Position numbers and translations under genes: made by a program
Notes under the pieces: model-generated
What the model saw: the letters and a program-made list of their open reading frames with translations, nothing else
Database searches by the model: none
What the model was told of the DNA's origin: nothing
Part shown: positions 27,326 to 35,820 of the stretch, piece after piece
Layout: the number at the start of each line of letters is the position of its first letter
Numbering within the stretch: position 1 is the stretch's first letter
Origin: an uncultured Muribaculaceae bacterium
GTDB lineage: Bacteria > Bacteroidota > Bacteroidia > Bacteroidales > Muribaculaceae
Assembly (NCBI GenBank): GCA_910587075.1
Contig: CAJUKE010000012.1
Coordinates: 5,746-69,745 of the forward strand
DNA length: 64,000 nt
Direction: 5' to 3'

Positions 27326-27460
27326 CTGGGTATGATAAATATATTGTTTGTCGAGGATAAAGATATTAACCCGCGAATATAAGAATATTCGCTGAATTAA
27401 CGGCAAACGGGACTCTGTTTTTGAAAAATCCCGGCTTGCTGACACGCGTGAAAGCGCCGC

Positions 27461-28117
27461 TTATTCGAGGATGATGTCGCCGAAGAATTCCGGGCGGTGG
27501 AAGTCGGGCTCCGGCGAGTCGATGGGCGCCCAGCTCAGATAGTGGGGCTGCGAGGTGGCCGAGGCGCACTTGTAGAAGTTGCCGCGGACCTCGATAGGCT
27601 CCCCCTTGTATTCCAGTCCCACCAGGTCGAGGGGGATGGCTACCGTGACGCACCATATGAACGAGCCTTCAATCTCCTGGAACGGCCGGGTGCCCACCGT
27701 CGCATGGCGCCTGATTCGTGCCAACTCCTCGGAGCTGAAGCGGGTGCGCTCCGGGTCGTGGCGTCCGCGCCGCGTGCCGGCCAGGATGGTGCCTATGCAG
27801 TTCAGCTCTATGTTGCGGTACGGCTCCCCCTTGCGGGGCTCGATGAAGAACTCCACGCAGGAGTCCTCGCTCACCGGCGAGTTGTCGGCATTGTTGACGG
27901 CTCTCAGGAAGTTACAGCGCACCAGGAAATCGACGTAGATGTGGGTGCCGGAGTGAGCCGCGGTAACCACCGTCAGCGGGCGGTACGGGTACTTGTCGGG
28001 CCAGTTGATACTCTCCACTGAGAAGCGCGTGCCGCATTCTTCCAGCGCGTTCGCTACTTCGGATATGTTGAGTTGGTCGAGCCAGGGGGCGCGGGGTATG
28101 CGCAGGGTCTTGGACAT
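27461..28117 (-). CDS. CBM9-like (DOMON-type) carbohydrate-binding protein
   Basis: A 218-residue protein resembling the stand-alone carbohydrate-binding family 9-like proteins of Bacteroidota. Features are WPDKYPYRPLTVVTAAHSGTHIYVDFLVR, the SEDSCVEFFIEPRKGEPYRNIELNCIGTIL segment, and the end GNFYKCASATSQPHYLSWAPIDSPEPDFHRPEFFGDIILE. It has no signal peptide, so it may be cytoplasmic or exported by a non-standard route. The ligand is unknown. It starts 23 bases after the LysE-type exporter gene in the same direction and is probably the last gene of that run. Confidence 0.8.
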   Translation of the reverse strand: MSKTLRIPRAPWLDQLNISEVANALEECGTRFSVESINWPDKYPYRPLTVVTAAHSGTHIYVDFLVRCNFLRAVNNADNSPVSEDSCVEFFIEPRKGEPYRNIELNCIGTILAGTRRGRHDPERTRFSSEELARIRRHATVGTRPFQEIEGSFIWCVTVAIPLDLVGLEYKGEPIEVRGNFYKCASATSQPHYLSWAPIDSPEPDFHRPEFFGDIILE

Positions 28118-28140
28118 TCTTATACGGTTTGGTTAAGGGG

Positions 28141-28782
28141 TCATGACAGATAGCCGGAAATGCCGTTGTAAAGTCCGACGAGTGCCATAATGCATAGCAC
28201 GAGGGCGATACAACGGTTCAAAATCCACATTGAACGCACGTTGAAGTGCGCGCGGACTTTGTTGACGAAGAACGTGATGAGCCACCACCACAGCAGCGCT
28301 CCGCCGAATATTCCCGCGTAGCCGAGTATGTAATGGAAGTATCGCAGTTCCGGCAATATGAAGTTGAAGCGGGCGAAAAGTCCCACTATGAAGAACAATA
28401 TCAGCGGGTTGGCGAATGTGAACAGGAACCCGGTGAGGAAGTCCTTCCAGTAATTGTCGGGTCCGCGGTCGGGCTTCTTGAGCGATCCGGCCGGATTTTT
28501 TCGGAAGAGGTAGAAGGCGAACGCGATGAGCACCAGTGACCCGAGTATTTGCAGCAGAAGCTGGTTACGGGTCACAAGGTCGGTGACGAACGACATACCG
28601 AAACCCGTTAGCAGAGCGTAGGTAAGGTCGGACACCGCCGCACCTATGCCGGTGAACAGGGCGGGGAAACGCCCCTTGTTGAGGGTGCGCTGAATCACGA
28701 GCATACCGACAGGCCCCATCGGCGCTGATATGAAAATGCCGATGAGGATTCCGCTGGTGATGATGTGAATCAGCTGGTCCAT
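28141..28782 (-). CDS. LysE family exporter
   Basis: A 213-residue inner membrane protein with six hydrophobic segments. The opening GILIGIFISAPMGPVGMLVIQRTLNKGRFPALFTGIGAAVSDLTYALLTGFG holds the conserved (A/G)PG/MGP and GAAVSD motifs of the LysE/RhtB exporter family, which move amino acids or related metabolites out of the cell. The substrate is unknown. It lies 38 bases after the formate/nitrite transporter gene and 23 bases before the CBM9-like gene, all on the - strand, so a shared transcript is likely. Confidence 0.87.
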   Translation of the reverse strand: MDQLIHIITSGILIGIFISAPMGPVGMLVIQRTLNKGRFPALFTGIGAAVSDLTYALLTGFGMSFVTDLVTRNQLLLQILGSLVLIAFAFYLFRKNPAGSLKKPDRGPDNYWKDFLTGFLFTFANPLILFFIVGLFARFNFILPELRYFHYILGYAGIFGGALLWWWLITFFVNKVRAHFNVRSMWILNRCIALVLCIMALVGLYNGISGYLS

Positions 28783-28820
28783 CCCTGCAAAGTTAATGAA
28801 AAATTGGAAAACGGAGCCGA

Positions 28821-29495
28821 TTAGAGCGTTTTTTCAGCCTTTTCGGTCGCGGCAGCTTCCGTTTCGACTTTCGCGGGGAAAGGCGAGGGGGCTCCCGGGA
28901 GCGCCAGGCGGTAAAGGTTGCAGCCAATGAAGTTGCCGACTACCGCGGCGGCGTAGAAGGGGAGGATCGCCGCCGGGTCGCGTGTCTCGGCGAAGCCGGG
29001 GTCGAGAAGCGAGGCCGAGATGTAGAACGCGTCGGCCACGCAGTGGGGGAAGCCGCATATTATGAACGCGGGCACGCCGAACAGGAGCGGCCACCAGTTG
29101 CCTCCGGCGGCGCCGCGAACGGCGGTGGTCATTATGAATCCGCAACCTACGGCGAGCACCCCGCACCGCAGCGGGCCGGCGGCCAGGCGGGTGTCAATGA
29201 TGGCGGAAGCTGCCTCGGAAAGGGTGGGGGTGAAGGCCGCGAGAGCGGTGAGCAGGCATCCGGCGAAATTCCCGGCCAGCATCACCAGCAGCCAGGCGTA
29301 GCCCCGGAGGTCGGAGCCCCACACGAATTGCGATTTGCCGGTGAAGAGGTTGAGCTGCAGGGTGACCACGGCGAGCAGGCCGAAGGCGAAGAGCACCGCC
29401 CCGGCCACGCCTCCGACTTTGAGATATACGATTCCGCCAATAGAGATGCACACGCCCGCGAGCAGCGAGCGGCCAAGGTTGTTTATTAAATCCAT
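28821..29495 (-). CDS. Formate/nitrite transporter family protein
   Basis: A 224-residue membrane channel with about six helices. Signature segments of the FNT family are visible: LQLNLFTGKSQFVWGSDLRGY (cytoplasmic slit region) and CGFPHCVADAFYISASLL, with the central pore histidine in GFPHCVAD. Family members carry formate, nitrite or hydrosulphide as pentameric pores. The C-terminus is an acidic tail (AKVETEAAATEKAEKTL). Its ATG lies immediately after the stop of the Nudix gene with no bases between, which implies co-transcription. Confidence 0.86.
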   Translation of the reverse strand: MDLINNLGRSLLAGVCISIGGIVYLKVGGVAGAVLFAFGLLAVVTLQLNLFTGKSQFVWGSDLRGYAWLLVMLAGNFAGCLLTALAAFTPTLSEAASAIIDTRLAAGPLRCGVLAVGCGFIMTTAVRGAAGGNWWPLLFGVPAFIICGFPHCVADAFYISASLLDPGFAETRDPAAILPFYAAAVVGNFIGCNLYRLALPGAPSPFPAKVETEAAATEKAEKTL

Positions 29496-30002
29496 TCAGT
29501 CGTTGTTTTGTGAATTCAGATACATTTCAGTGAGGATGCGCGACACGCTGTAAGAGTGGGGGTGAACAAGCCCGAGCGCTTCCTCTGGGCTGTGCCAGGA
29601 GGCTCCGTCGACCTCGACCGAGAGTCTGAGCGGAGCCTTGGCTACTTTCACGAAGAAGCCGACCATCATCATCTGCTTCTTCTCGAACCACCAGGTGCCT
29701 TTCAGTTCCACCGACAATGGCTTGAGACCGGTCTCCTCCTCTACCTCGCGGCGCGCAGTGTCCTCGCACCGCTCTCCCGGGGTGACATAGCCCGACACGA
29801 GATTACGGTACACCTCCGATATATAGTTCTGTCGGAGGAGAAGCACCTCCCCCTCCTCATTTATAACAAGGCATATCACGGCTACAGGGAAAACCGGGAA
29901 CCAGGGCTTGTCGCAAGAGTCGCACCAGGGCACCGCGCCCTCGTCGCCAAGTATTCTTGAGGAAAGGAGTGCCCCGCAGTCGGGGCAATATTTGAAGTTC
30001 AT
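29496..30002 (-). CDS. Nudix hydrolase with N-terminal zinc ribbon
   Basis: A 168-residue protein. Cys6, Cys9, Cys27 and Cys30 (YCPDCG ... WCDSC) form a zinc ribbon like that of NudC-type enzymes. The Nudix box GYVTPGERCEDTARREVEEETGL (71-93) is complete (GX5EX7REUXEEXGU). It probably hydrolyses a nucleoside diphosphate derivative such as NADH or a capped nucleotide; the long N-terminal domain of full NudC is missing, so the substrate is uncertain. It is the first gene of the - strand run with the FNT and LysE genes. Confidence 0.88.
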   Translation of the reverse strand: MNFKYCPDCGALLSSRILGDEGAVPWCDSCDKPWFPVFPVAVICLVINEEGEVLLLRQNYISEVYRNLVSGYVTPGERCEDTARREVEEETGLKPLSVELKGTWWFEKKQMMMVGFFVKVAKAPLRLSVEVDGASWHSPEEALGLVHPHSYSVSRILTEMYLNSQNND

Positions 30003-30162
30003 GAAATAGTCGCTTTTACTAAGTAATCGCGAATTTACGAAAAAGCGGCGTAATACGCCCGCATTGGGTCGGCAATTTGGGGCGTGCGTAGGCGTGCGGC
30101 TCTAACAGCGCGACTCTGACACGGACCCTAAGGACTCTTTTTTATCGAATTTTTCCATTTTG

Positions 30163-30220
30163 TTTGCGTATGTTAGATTTATCGCGTAGTTTCGCGTTAA
30201 CAAAATTGTTAGATAAATCT
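30163..30220 (+). promoter_or_regulatory. Promoter and candidate TetR operator
   Basis: TTTG (30163-30166), 20 bases, TAGTTTCG (30187-30194) forms a promoter. Just downstream, TAACAA-AA-TTGTTA (30198-30211) is a palindrome of TetR-operator size, and AGATTTATC (30175-30183) / GATAAATCT (30212-30220) is a wider 9-bp inverted repeat. Binding here would block the promoter, giving autoregulation of the export operon. Confidence 0.6.
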
Positions 30221-30240
30221 GTTAAATCAAGATAAGCCAT

Positions 30241-30912
30241 ATGACAACACGAAAAAACGCTTCCGCCGAGTTAGCTGAAAATGCTGCCAATGAGGCGAGT
30301 GAGCCAAAATCAAAGGAGGAGCTGATACTTGAGGCCGCCGAACGTGAGTTCCTTATCAAGGGTTATGCCGGGGCGCGCACGGTGGCTATAGCCGAGGCCG
30401 CCGGGGTGACTCACGCGATGCTCCATTATTACTTCCGCTCAAAGGAGAAACTTTTCGAGCAGATTATGTCGCGGAAAATCCATATTCTCCGCGACCTTAT
30501 GATGGAGTCGGTCGGCAACCACGGCATGCCGCTGTTTGAGAAAATCAGGCTCACCATTGAAAACCATATGAAGTTCTTGGCGGCAAACCCCGACCTTCCC
30601 CGCTTCCTGGTCAACGAGGTTTTCGGGCAACCTGAGAGGATGGGCATGATAAGGAAGATGATAGAGTTCCACGCACCGAGGGTTGTGGAATCACTCCAAC
30701 GGCAAATCGACGAATACGCCTCGCGCCGCGAGTGCCGCAGGGTCGACGCGCGCATGCTGATTCTCGACTTTGTGTCGCTAAATGTGTTCTCCTTTGTTGC
30801 CATGCCCCTCGCGAACGTGCTTATGGGGGACCTGCGGATTGGTAGCGAACGTTTCCTGAGGGAGCGCACGAAGGAGAATATCGACACTATAATGCGTAAA
30901 CTTAAGCCTTGA
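30241..30912 (+). CDS. TetR/AcrR family repressor of the export operon
   Basis: A 223-residue regulator. Residues about 25-75 are the TetR helix-turn-helix (SKEELILEAAEREFLIKGYAGARTVAIAEAAGVTHAMLHYYFRSKEKLFEQIM), preceded by a disordered Ala-rich tail. The C-terminal helices form the ligand pocket, and the inducer is unknown. It overlaps or directly abuts the next gene and stands at the head of a six-gene efflux cluster, so it most likely controls that cluster and itself through the palindrome at 30198-30211. Confidence 0.92.
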   Translation: MTTRKNASAELAENAANEASEPKSKEELILEAAEREFLIKGYAGARTVAIAEAAGVTHAMLHYYFRSKEKLFEQIMSRKIHILRDLMMESVGNHGMPLFEKIRLTIENHMKFLAANPDLPRFLVNEVFGQPERMGMIRKMIEFHAPRVVESLQRQIDEYASRRECRRVDARMLILDFVSLNVFSFVAMPLANVLMGDLRIGSERFLRERTKENIDTIMRKLKP

Positions 30913-30917
30913 ATAAT

Positions 30918-32207
30918 ATGAGGTATCTGAAGCTATTCCTGATGTCGGCCGCGCTTTTGCTCGGACTGCCGGCCGTCGGGGCGACCATCACATTGGAGCG
31001 GTGCGTCGAGCTCGCACGAGAAAATTATCCCTTGATAAAACAGTATGGAATTATCGACAGGATGGTGAGCCTGTCGCTGTCTGACATCAACCGAGGCTGG
31101 CTACCGCGAGTAGGGGTCTATGCGCAAGGCACGGCGCAGAACGCGGCGCCGGCCTTCCCCGATATGCTCGGCGATATGCTAGACCGTATGGGGCAGAGTG
31201 TGGCCGGACTGTCGAAATACCAATGGAAAGCCGGAATCGACGTTTCCCAGACCATATGGGACGGGGGTGCTTCTAAAGCGGAGCGAACTCTGGAACGGGC
31301 CAAGGCCGAGCAATCAAAAGCGTCTGTCGAAGTTGAATTGTACGGCCTGGGCGCTCGGGTGCGCGAACTCTATTTCGGCATCCTGCTGATGCGCGAACAG
31401 ATGGCCGGCAACAGTCTGACAATCGAACTGCTTGAAAACAACCACGGCAAGATGCTCTCGATGCTGGCCAACGGCACCGCGACACAGGCCGACGCCGATA
31501 TGGTCGAGGCCGAACTGCTTCAGTTGAGGCAACGCCAGTCGGAGGCCGAAGGGGCTTTCGACGCCTATGCCCGCTCGCTGGAAATCCTGATAGGGGAGCC
31601 TCTCGGGGAGCGCGAGCTTGAAATGCCGTCGGCCGAACTTCCCGGGCTCCTCGTGCCGGAACGTCCTGAACAGCGCCTCTACGAGGCCCGTATAGCGGTG
31701 AACGATGCCCGGGCCGCGGCGGTCGAACCGTCGGTGATGCCCCGCTTCTCTTTCTTCGCCCAAGGATATTATGGTAATCCCGGGCTGGATTACTTCAAAA
31801 GTATGATGACCGGGAATCCATCCCTGAATCTGCTTGCCGGACTAAAGATAACCTGGAACATTGACTCATTCTATACCCGCGGGAACAGCCGTCGGCGTTC
31901 CCGGCTCGACAATCTTTCGGTAGAGGCTGAGCGGGGTGCCTTCCTTCTCAATACCTCCCTGACCACGGAGTCGGACCTCGCCAAGATTAAGGCGATGAGA
32001 AATATAATCTCCGACGATCGCCGCATAGTGGCCCTACGGGAGAGTGTACGGCGCGCCGCTGAGTCGCGACTGGCCAACGGTGTGATCGACACCAACGCGC
32101 TCCTTACCAAAATCAACGACGAGAACCAGGCCAGGCTCTCCGCCGTCTACCACGAAATTCAGTTGCTTCAAAATATCAGTAATCTCCGACATAACGTAAA
32201 CCGATGA
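30918..32207 (+). CDS. TolC-like outer membrane efflux protein
   Basis: A 429-residue outer membrane factor with signal peptide (MRYLKLFLMSAALLLGLPAVGA) and the duplicated TolC-type layout: long helices (residues about 120-200 and 340-425) alternating with beta strands (RVGVYAQGTAQNAAPAF; RFSFFAQGYYGNPGLDYF). ITLERCVELARENYPLIKQY is the typical OEP opening. I chose ATG 30918; a TTG at 30909 overlaps the TetR stop. It would form the trimeric exit duct for the ABC pump encoded next. Its stop overlaps the adaptor gene start (ATGA). Confidence 0.9.
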   Translation: MRYLKLFLMSAALLLGLPAVGATITLERCVELARENYPLIKQYGIIDRMVSLSLSDINRGWLPRVGVYAQGTAQNAAPAFPDMLGDMLDRMGQSVAGLSKYQWKAGIDVSQTIWDGGASKAERTLERAKAEQSKASVEVELYGLGARVRELYFGILLMREQMAGNSLTIELLENNHGKMLSMLANGTATQADADMVEAELLQLRQRQSEAEGAFDAYARSLEILIGEPLGERELEMPSAELPGLLVPERPEQRLYEARIAVNDARAAAVEPSVMPRFSFFAQGYYGNPGLDYFKSMMTGNPSLNLLAGLKITWNIDSFYTRGNSRRRSRLDNLSVEAERGAFLLNTSLTTESDLAKIKAMRNIISDDRRIVALRESVRRAAESRLANGVIDTNALLTKINDENQARLSAVYHEIQLLQNISNLRHNVNR

Positions 32208-33088
32208 AACCATACGCTCTTATACCCGCGCTTCTGCTTTTGGCATCTTGCTCTGGGGAGTCCGACCACGCCGCTTCGGGCATCTTCGAATCAACCACCG
32301 TTACCATCTCGGCCGAGACCTCGGGCCGAATACTCTCAATGGACTTCGCCGAGGGTGACACTGTCGCGCCGGGAAGCGTTGTCGCGGTTATCGACACCGC
32401 GATGCTTTCGCTCCGCCGCGGCCAGTTGCTCAACCAGCAGGAGAGCGCCGAGGCGTCGTCGCCCGACATAGCGTCGCAAGCGGCCTCGCTCCGCACCCGC
32501 ATCGCCCACCAGGAATCGGAGACCGAGCGTCTGCGCCGACTTGTGGCCGACGGCGCCGCCACGAGCCAGCAGCTCGACGAAGCGGAGGCCTCGACACGCT
32601 CCCTCCGGGCCGAGCTCACCGCGTTGCTCTCGACCCTGGGTAAAAACAGCTCATCAATTTCCCGCAACGTGAAGGCTTTGGAATTCCAGAGAATGCAGAT
32701 TGAGGAGGAGATGCGGCGCAGCATTGTGACAACTCCGGCCGGGGGCACCGTGCTCACCAAATACGCCGAAGCGGGCGAATACGCCTCACCCGGAAAGGCG
32801 CTTGTTGAGATTGCCGACCTCGGCAATGTTTACCTCAGGGCTTATTTCACCTCGGAAAATCTCGCCGACTTGCGTCTGGGACAAAAGGTGACGGTGATAG
32901 CCGACTTCGGAGGCGATCGGCGCGTTGAGTATCCGGGTACGATAAGCTGGATATCCCAGGAAAGCGAGTTTACGCCGAAGTCGATTCAGACCTCCGACAC
33001 CCGCTCCAACCTTGTGTACGCGGTGAAGATCGCGGTGAAGAACGACGGACTTATCAAGCTCGGACAATACGGGGAGGTGCGTTTATGA
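32204..33088 (+). CDS. HlyD family periplasmic adaptor, lipoprotein
   Basis: A 294-residue membrane fusion protein with a lipobox (LLLASCSG, Cys16). A biotinyl-lipoyl half (ETSGRILSMDFAEGDTVAPGSVVAVID) precedes a coiled-coil hairpin (about 75-165), the second lipoyl half (IVTTPAGGTVLTKYAEAGEYASPGKALVEIADL) and a beta-barrel domain (VYLRAYFTSENLADLRLGQKVTVIADFGG). This matches the YbhG-type adaptors that link ABC-2 pumps to TolC. It overlaps its neighbours by 4 bases on both sides. Confidence 0.92.
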   Translation: MKPYALIPALLLLASCSGESDHAASGIFESTTVTISAETSGRILSMDFAEGDTVAPGSVVAVIDTAMLSLRRGQLLNQQESAEASSPDIASQAASLRTRIAHQESETERLRRLVADGAATSQQLDEAEASTRSLRAELTALLSTLGKNSSSISRNVKALEFQRMQIEEEMRRSIVTTPAGGTVLTKYAEAGEYASPGKALVEIADLGNVYLRAYFTSENLADLRLGQKVTVIADFGGDRRVEYPGTISWISQESEFTPKSIQTSDTRSNLVYAVKIAVKNDGLIKLGQYGEVRL

Positions 33089-34005
33089 GCGACACGGCCA
33101 TCAATGTCAGCGGCGTGAGCTACTCGTATGGCGATATAAAGGCGCTTGACAAGGTGTCCTTCGCCGTGCGGAGCGGCGAACTGTTCGGACTTATCGGCCC
33201 GGACGGAGCCGGAAAGAGCACCCTCTACAGAATACTCGCCACGTTGGCCGGTCCGATGGATGGCTCCGCAAGCATCCTGGGCCTCGACGTGGTAGGTGAA
33301 AGCCGTCGGCTGCGCTCGATCATAGGCTATATGCCCGAGAAGTTCTCGCTCTATCCCGATATGTCGGTTATGGAGAATCTCCGCTTCTTCGCGTCGCTTT
33401 ACGGCTCGGATGTCGATGAGTGCTATTCGCTTATCGAGCCGGTGTTCAGGCAGCTCGCCCGTTTCCCCGACCGTATGGCCGGAGCGCTGTCGGGGGGTAT
33501 GAAGCAGAAACTCGCTCTAAGTTGCGCGCTGGCCCACCGCCCCTCGGTGCTTCTGCTTGACGAGCCGACCACGGGCGTTGACGCCGTGAGCCGTTCGGAG
33601 TTCTGGGAGGTACTGCGGGCTCTGCGCGATGGCGGAATGACCATCCTTGTGTCAACCTCCTATATGGACGAGGCGTCGATGTGCGACCGAGTGGCTATGA
33701 TCGACAACGGCCGGGTGCTCGCAGCCGATACCCCGGAAGCGCTTGTGGCCTGCATGGACGGATCGCTCTACGAGGCGCGTTCTGGTGATATGTACCGCCT
33801 GCTTGCAGCTCTTCGTTCGACACCCGGGGTAGCCGATTGCTATACCTTCGGAGCCTCGATCCACCTCGCGGTGACAGATGATTTCGATTCCGAGGCGGCA
33901 AAGCGCCATCTCGCCGCGGCCGGGATTCCCGACGCCGACATCGTTCCAGCGAAAGCCACAATCGAAGACCTATTCATAAAACTCACAAGCCATGCCGGTC
34001 AATGA
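33085..34005 (+). CDS. ABC exporter ATPase 1 (YbhF N-half type)
   Basis: A 306-residue ATPase with Walker A GPDGAGKST (residues about 37-45), signature LSGGMKQKLALS, Walker [13 protein letters not shown] and the switch loop LVSTSYMDEASMCDRV. The C-terminal 80 residues are the extra domain of drug-export ATPases. In E. coli the two ATPase units of this pump type are fused in one protein (YbhF); here they are separate genes overlapping by 14 bases, so they probably form a heterodimer with the next protein. Confidence 0.92.
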   Translation: MSDTAINVSGVSYSYGDIKALDKVSFAVRSGELFGLIGPDGAGKSTLYRILATLAGPMDGSASILGLDVVGESRRLRSIIGYMPEKFSLYPDMSVMENLRFFASLYGSDVDECYSLIEPVFRQLARFPDRMAGALSGGMKQKLALSCALAHRPSVLLLDEPTTGVDAVSRSEFWEVLRALRDGGMTILVSTSYMDEASMCDRVAMIDNGRVLAADTPEALVACMDGSLYEARSGDMYRLLAALRSTPGVADCYTFGASIHLAVTDDFDSEAAKRHLAAAGIPDADIVPAKATIEDLFIKLTSHAGQ

Positions 34006-34741
34006 ACCAATAATTATCGCGGACCGACTCACGAAGCGGTTCGGCGACTTCACCGCGGTCGACAATATCTCATTCGAGGTGTATCCGGGTGAGATTTTCG
34101 GATTTCTCGGAGCGAACGGCGCCGGAAAGACCACGGCTATGAAGATGCTGTGCGGCCTCAGCCGTCCGAGCGCGGGAAAAGCCGTTATCGTCGGTCACGA
34201 TGCCGCTGCCGACTCGGAGGGGGTCAAGCGCAGTATAGGGTATATGAGCCAGCGCTTCACCCTTTATTCCTCACTGACGGTGGGGGAGAATCTCGAACTC
34301 TTCGGCTCGGTATACGGTATGACCGCCGAGGAATTCGCCCGCCGTCGCGACCTGCTATGCGGCGAGCTTGGGCTGGATGGCAAGTTAGGAGCGATGGCCG
34401 GAAGCCTGCCACCCGGCTGGCGGCAGAAACTGGCATTCGCGGCGGCAACCATACACAATCCGCGGGTGCTATTCCTCGACGAGCCCACCGGCGGAGTTGA
34501 CCCGGTAGGCCGACGAGGCTTTTGGGAGTTGATTTGCAAAGCGGCCTCCGAGGGCATGACTGTGTTCGTCACGACCCACTATCTCGACGAGGCGGAGTAC
34601 TGCGACCGCGTATCTATAATGGTTGATGGAAAAATCGAGGCTCTCGATACCCCGGCGTCGTTAAAGTCGTCGCTCGGTGTGTCAACTATGGACGAAGTAT
34701 TTCGGCGAGTCGCGGCTTCGGCGAGTCGCGCCGATAATTAA
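33992..34741 (+). CDS. ABC exporter ATPase 2 (YbhF C-half type)
   Basis: A 249-residue ATPase with Walker A GANGAGKTT, Walker B VLFLDEPTGGVD and H-loop VFVTTHYLDEAEYCDRV. The signature position reads SLPPGWRQKLAFA instead of LSGGQ, the same departure known for the second half of YbhF-like proteins, which implies one altered ATP site in the dimer with ATPase 1. It starts inside the end of the first ATPase gene, and the permease gene follows 16 bases on. Confidence 0.92.
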   Translation: MPVNEPIIIADRLTKRFGDFTAVDNISFEVYPGEIFGFLGANGAGKTTAMKMLCGLSRPSAGKAVIVGHDAAADSEGVKRSIGYMSQRFTLYSSLTVGENLELFGSVYGMTAEEFARRRDLLCGELGLDGKLGAMAGSLPPGWRQKLAFAAATIHNPRVLFLDEPTGGVDPVGRRGFWELICKAASEGMTVFVTTHYLDEAEYCDRVSIMVDGKIEALDTPASLKSSLGVSTMDEVFRRVAASASRADN

Positions 34742-34757
34742 CTACGAATTTGAACTT

Positions 34758-35807
34758 ATGGGAATATTCGCATCATTGATAAAGAAAGAGGCACTGCATA
34801 TTGTGCGCGACCGCCGCACGATGCTGCTGACGTTGCTGATGCCGTTGGCATTGCTGCTCCTGTTCGGTTTCGCCATTTCTACGGAGGTGAATAACGTGCG
34901 GGTGGTGGTAGCCGCTGACCGCCACTCGGGTGTTGAGCGAGGCGTAATCGAGAGGTTGCGGGCCAACGAGTATTTCACTTTCGAAGGATTGGTGGCACCG
35001 ACTGATGTCGAGGCGATACTGCGCGGCGGGGGTGCCGACGCTGCCCTCGTGATGGTTGAGCGCGAGGGCGCGGTGAGGACGCAGCTTATCGTTGACGCGT
35101 CGAATCCAGTCATGGGGCGCTCAGCCGCGGCCTATCTGAGCGAAGTAGCCGCCGGAGCCGCCGATACTCCGCTTATAACCACCACGCTATATAACCCGCA
35201 GATGAAAAGTTCCTATAACTTCGTGCCCGGAATAATGGGTATGATCTTCATACTCATCTGCGCTATAATGACTTCGGTGTCCATCGTGAGCGAAAAAGAG
35301 AACGGCACTATGAACCTGCTGCTTGTATCTCCCGTAAAGCCGGGTATGGTAATTTTCGGCAAGTTAGTGCCATATTTCATCCTTTCGTGCGCGATTCTCG
35401 CAGTGATGCTCGGGGTGGCCTATTCGTTGCTGGATATACCTTTTTCAGAATCCGCCATATGGGTGGTGGCTCTTTCGCTGCTATATATCGTGCTATCTTT
35501 GTCGGTCGGGCTCCTTGTTTCGACTTTGGTTGACACGCAGGTGTCGGCATTGGTTGTGTCAGCGATGCTTTTCATGCTCCCGGTGGTTATGCTTTCGGGT
35601 ATGATTTTCCCTATTGAGAATATGCCGCTCCCGCTACAATGGATTTCCGGAATCATACCTGCCAGGTGGTATATCGCGGCTATGCGCAAACTTATGATCC
35701 AGCAACTCGACCCCGGCGGCATATGGCTTGAGTCGGTGATTCTGTTCGCTATGACGGCGGTGGTGCTCGGCGTGGCTATTGCCAAATCGGGCCTTAAACG
35801 CTCATAA
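34758..35807 (+). CDS. ABC-2 type permease 1 (YbhS/YbhR-like)
   Basis: A 349-residue permease: one N-terminal helix (TLLMPLALLLLFGFAIS), a periplasmic domain (about 45-165) and five C-terminal helices, as in ABC-2 drug and lipid exporters. KKEALHIVRDRRTMLLTLLMPL and VSEKENGTMNLLLVSPVKPGMVIFGKLVPY are the conserved N-terminal and coupling segments. I chose ATG 34758; the frame stays open upstream into the ATPase gene, but that part is not homologous. It pairs with permease 2. Confidence 0.92.
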   Translation: MGIFASLIKKEALHIVRDRRTMLLTLLMPLALLLLFGFAISTEVNNVRVVVAADRHSGVERGVIERLRANEYFTFEGLVAPTDVEAILRGGGADAALVMVEREGAVRTQLIVDASNPVMGRSAAAYLSEVAAGAADTPLITTTLYNPQMKSSYNFVPGIMGMIFILICAIMTSVSIVSEKENGTMNLLLVSPVKPGMVIFGKLVPYFILSCAILAVMLGVAYSLLDIPFSESAIWVVALSLLYIVLSLSVGLLVSTLVDTQVSALVVSAMLFMLPVVMLSGMIFPIENMPLPLQWISGIIPARWYIAAMRKLMIQQLDPGGIWLESVILFAMTAVVLGVAIAKSGLKRS

Positions 35808-35820
35808 ATCCCGTTAACAA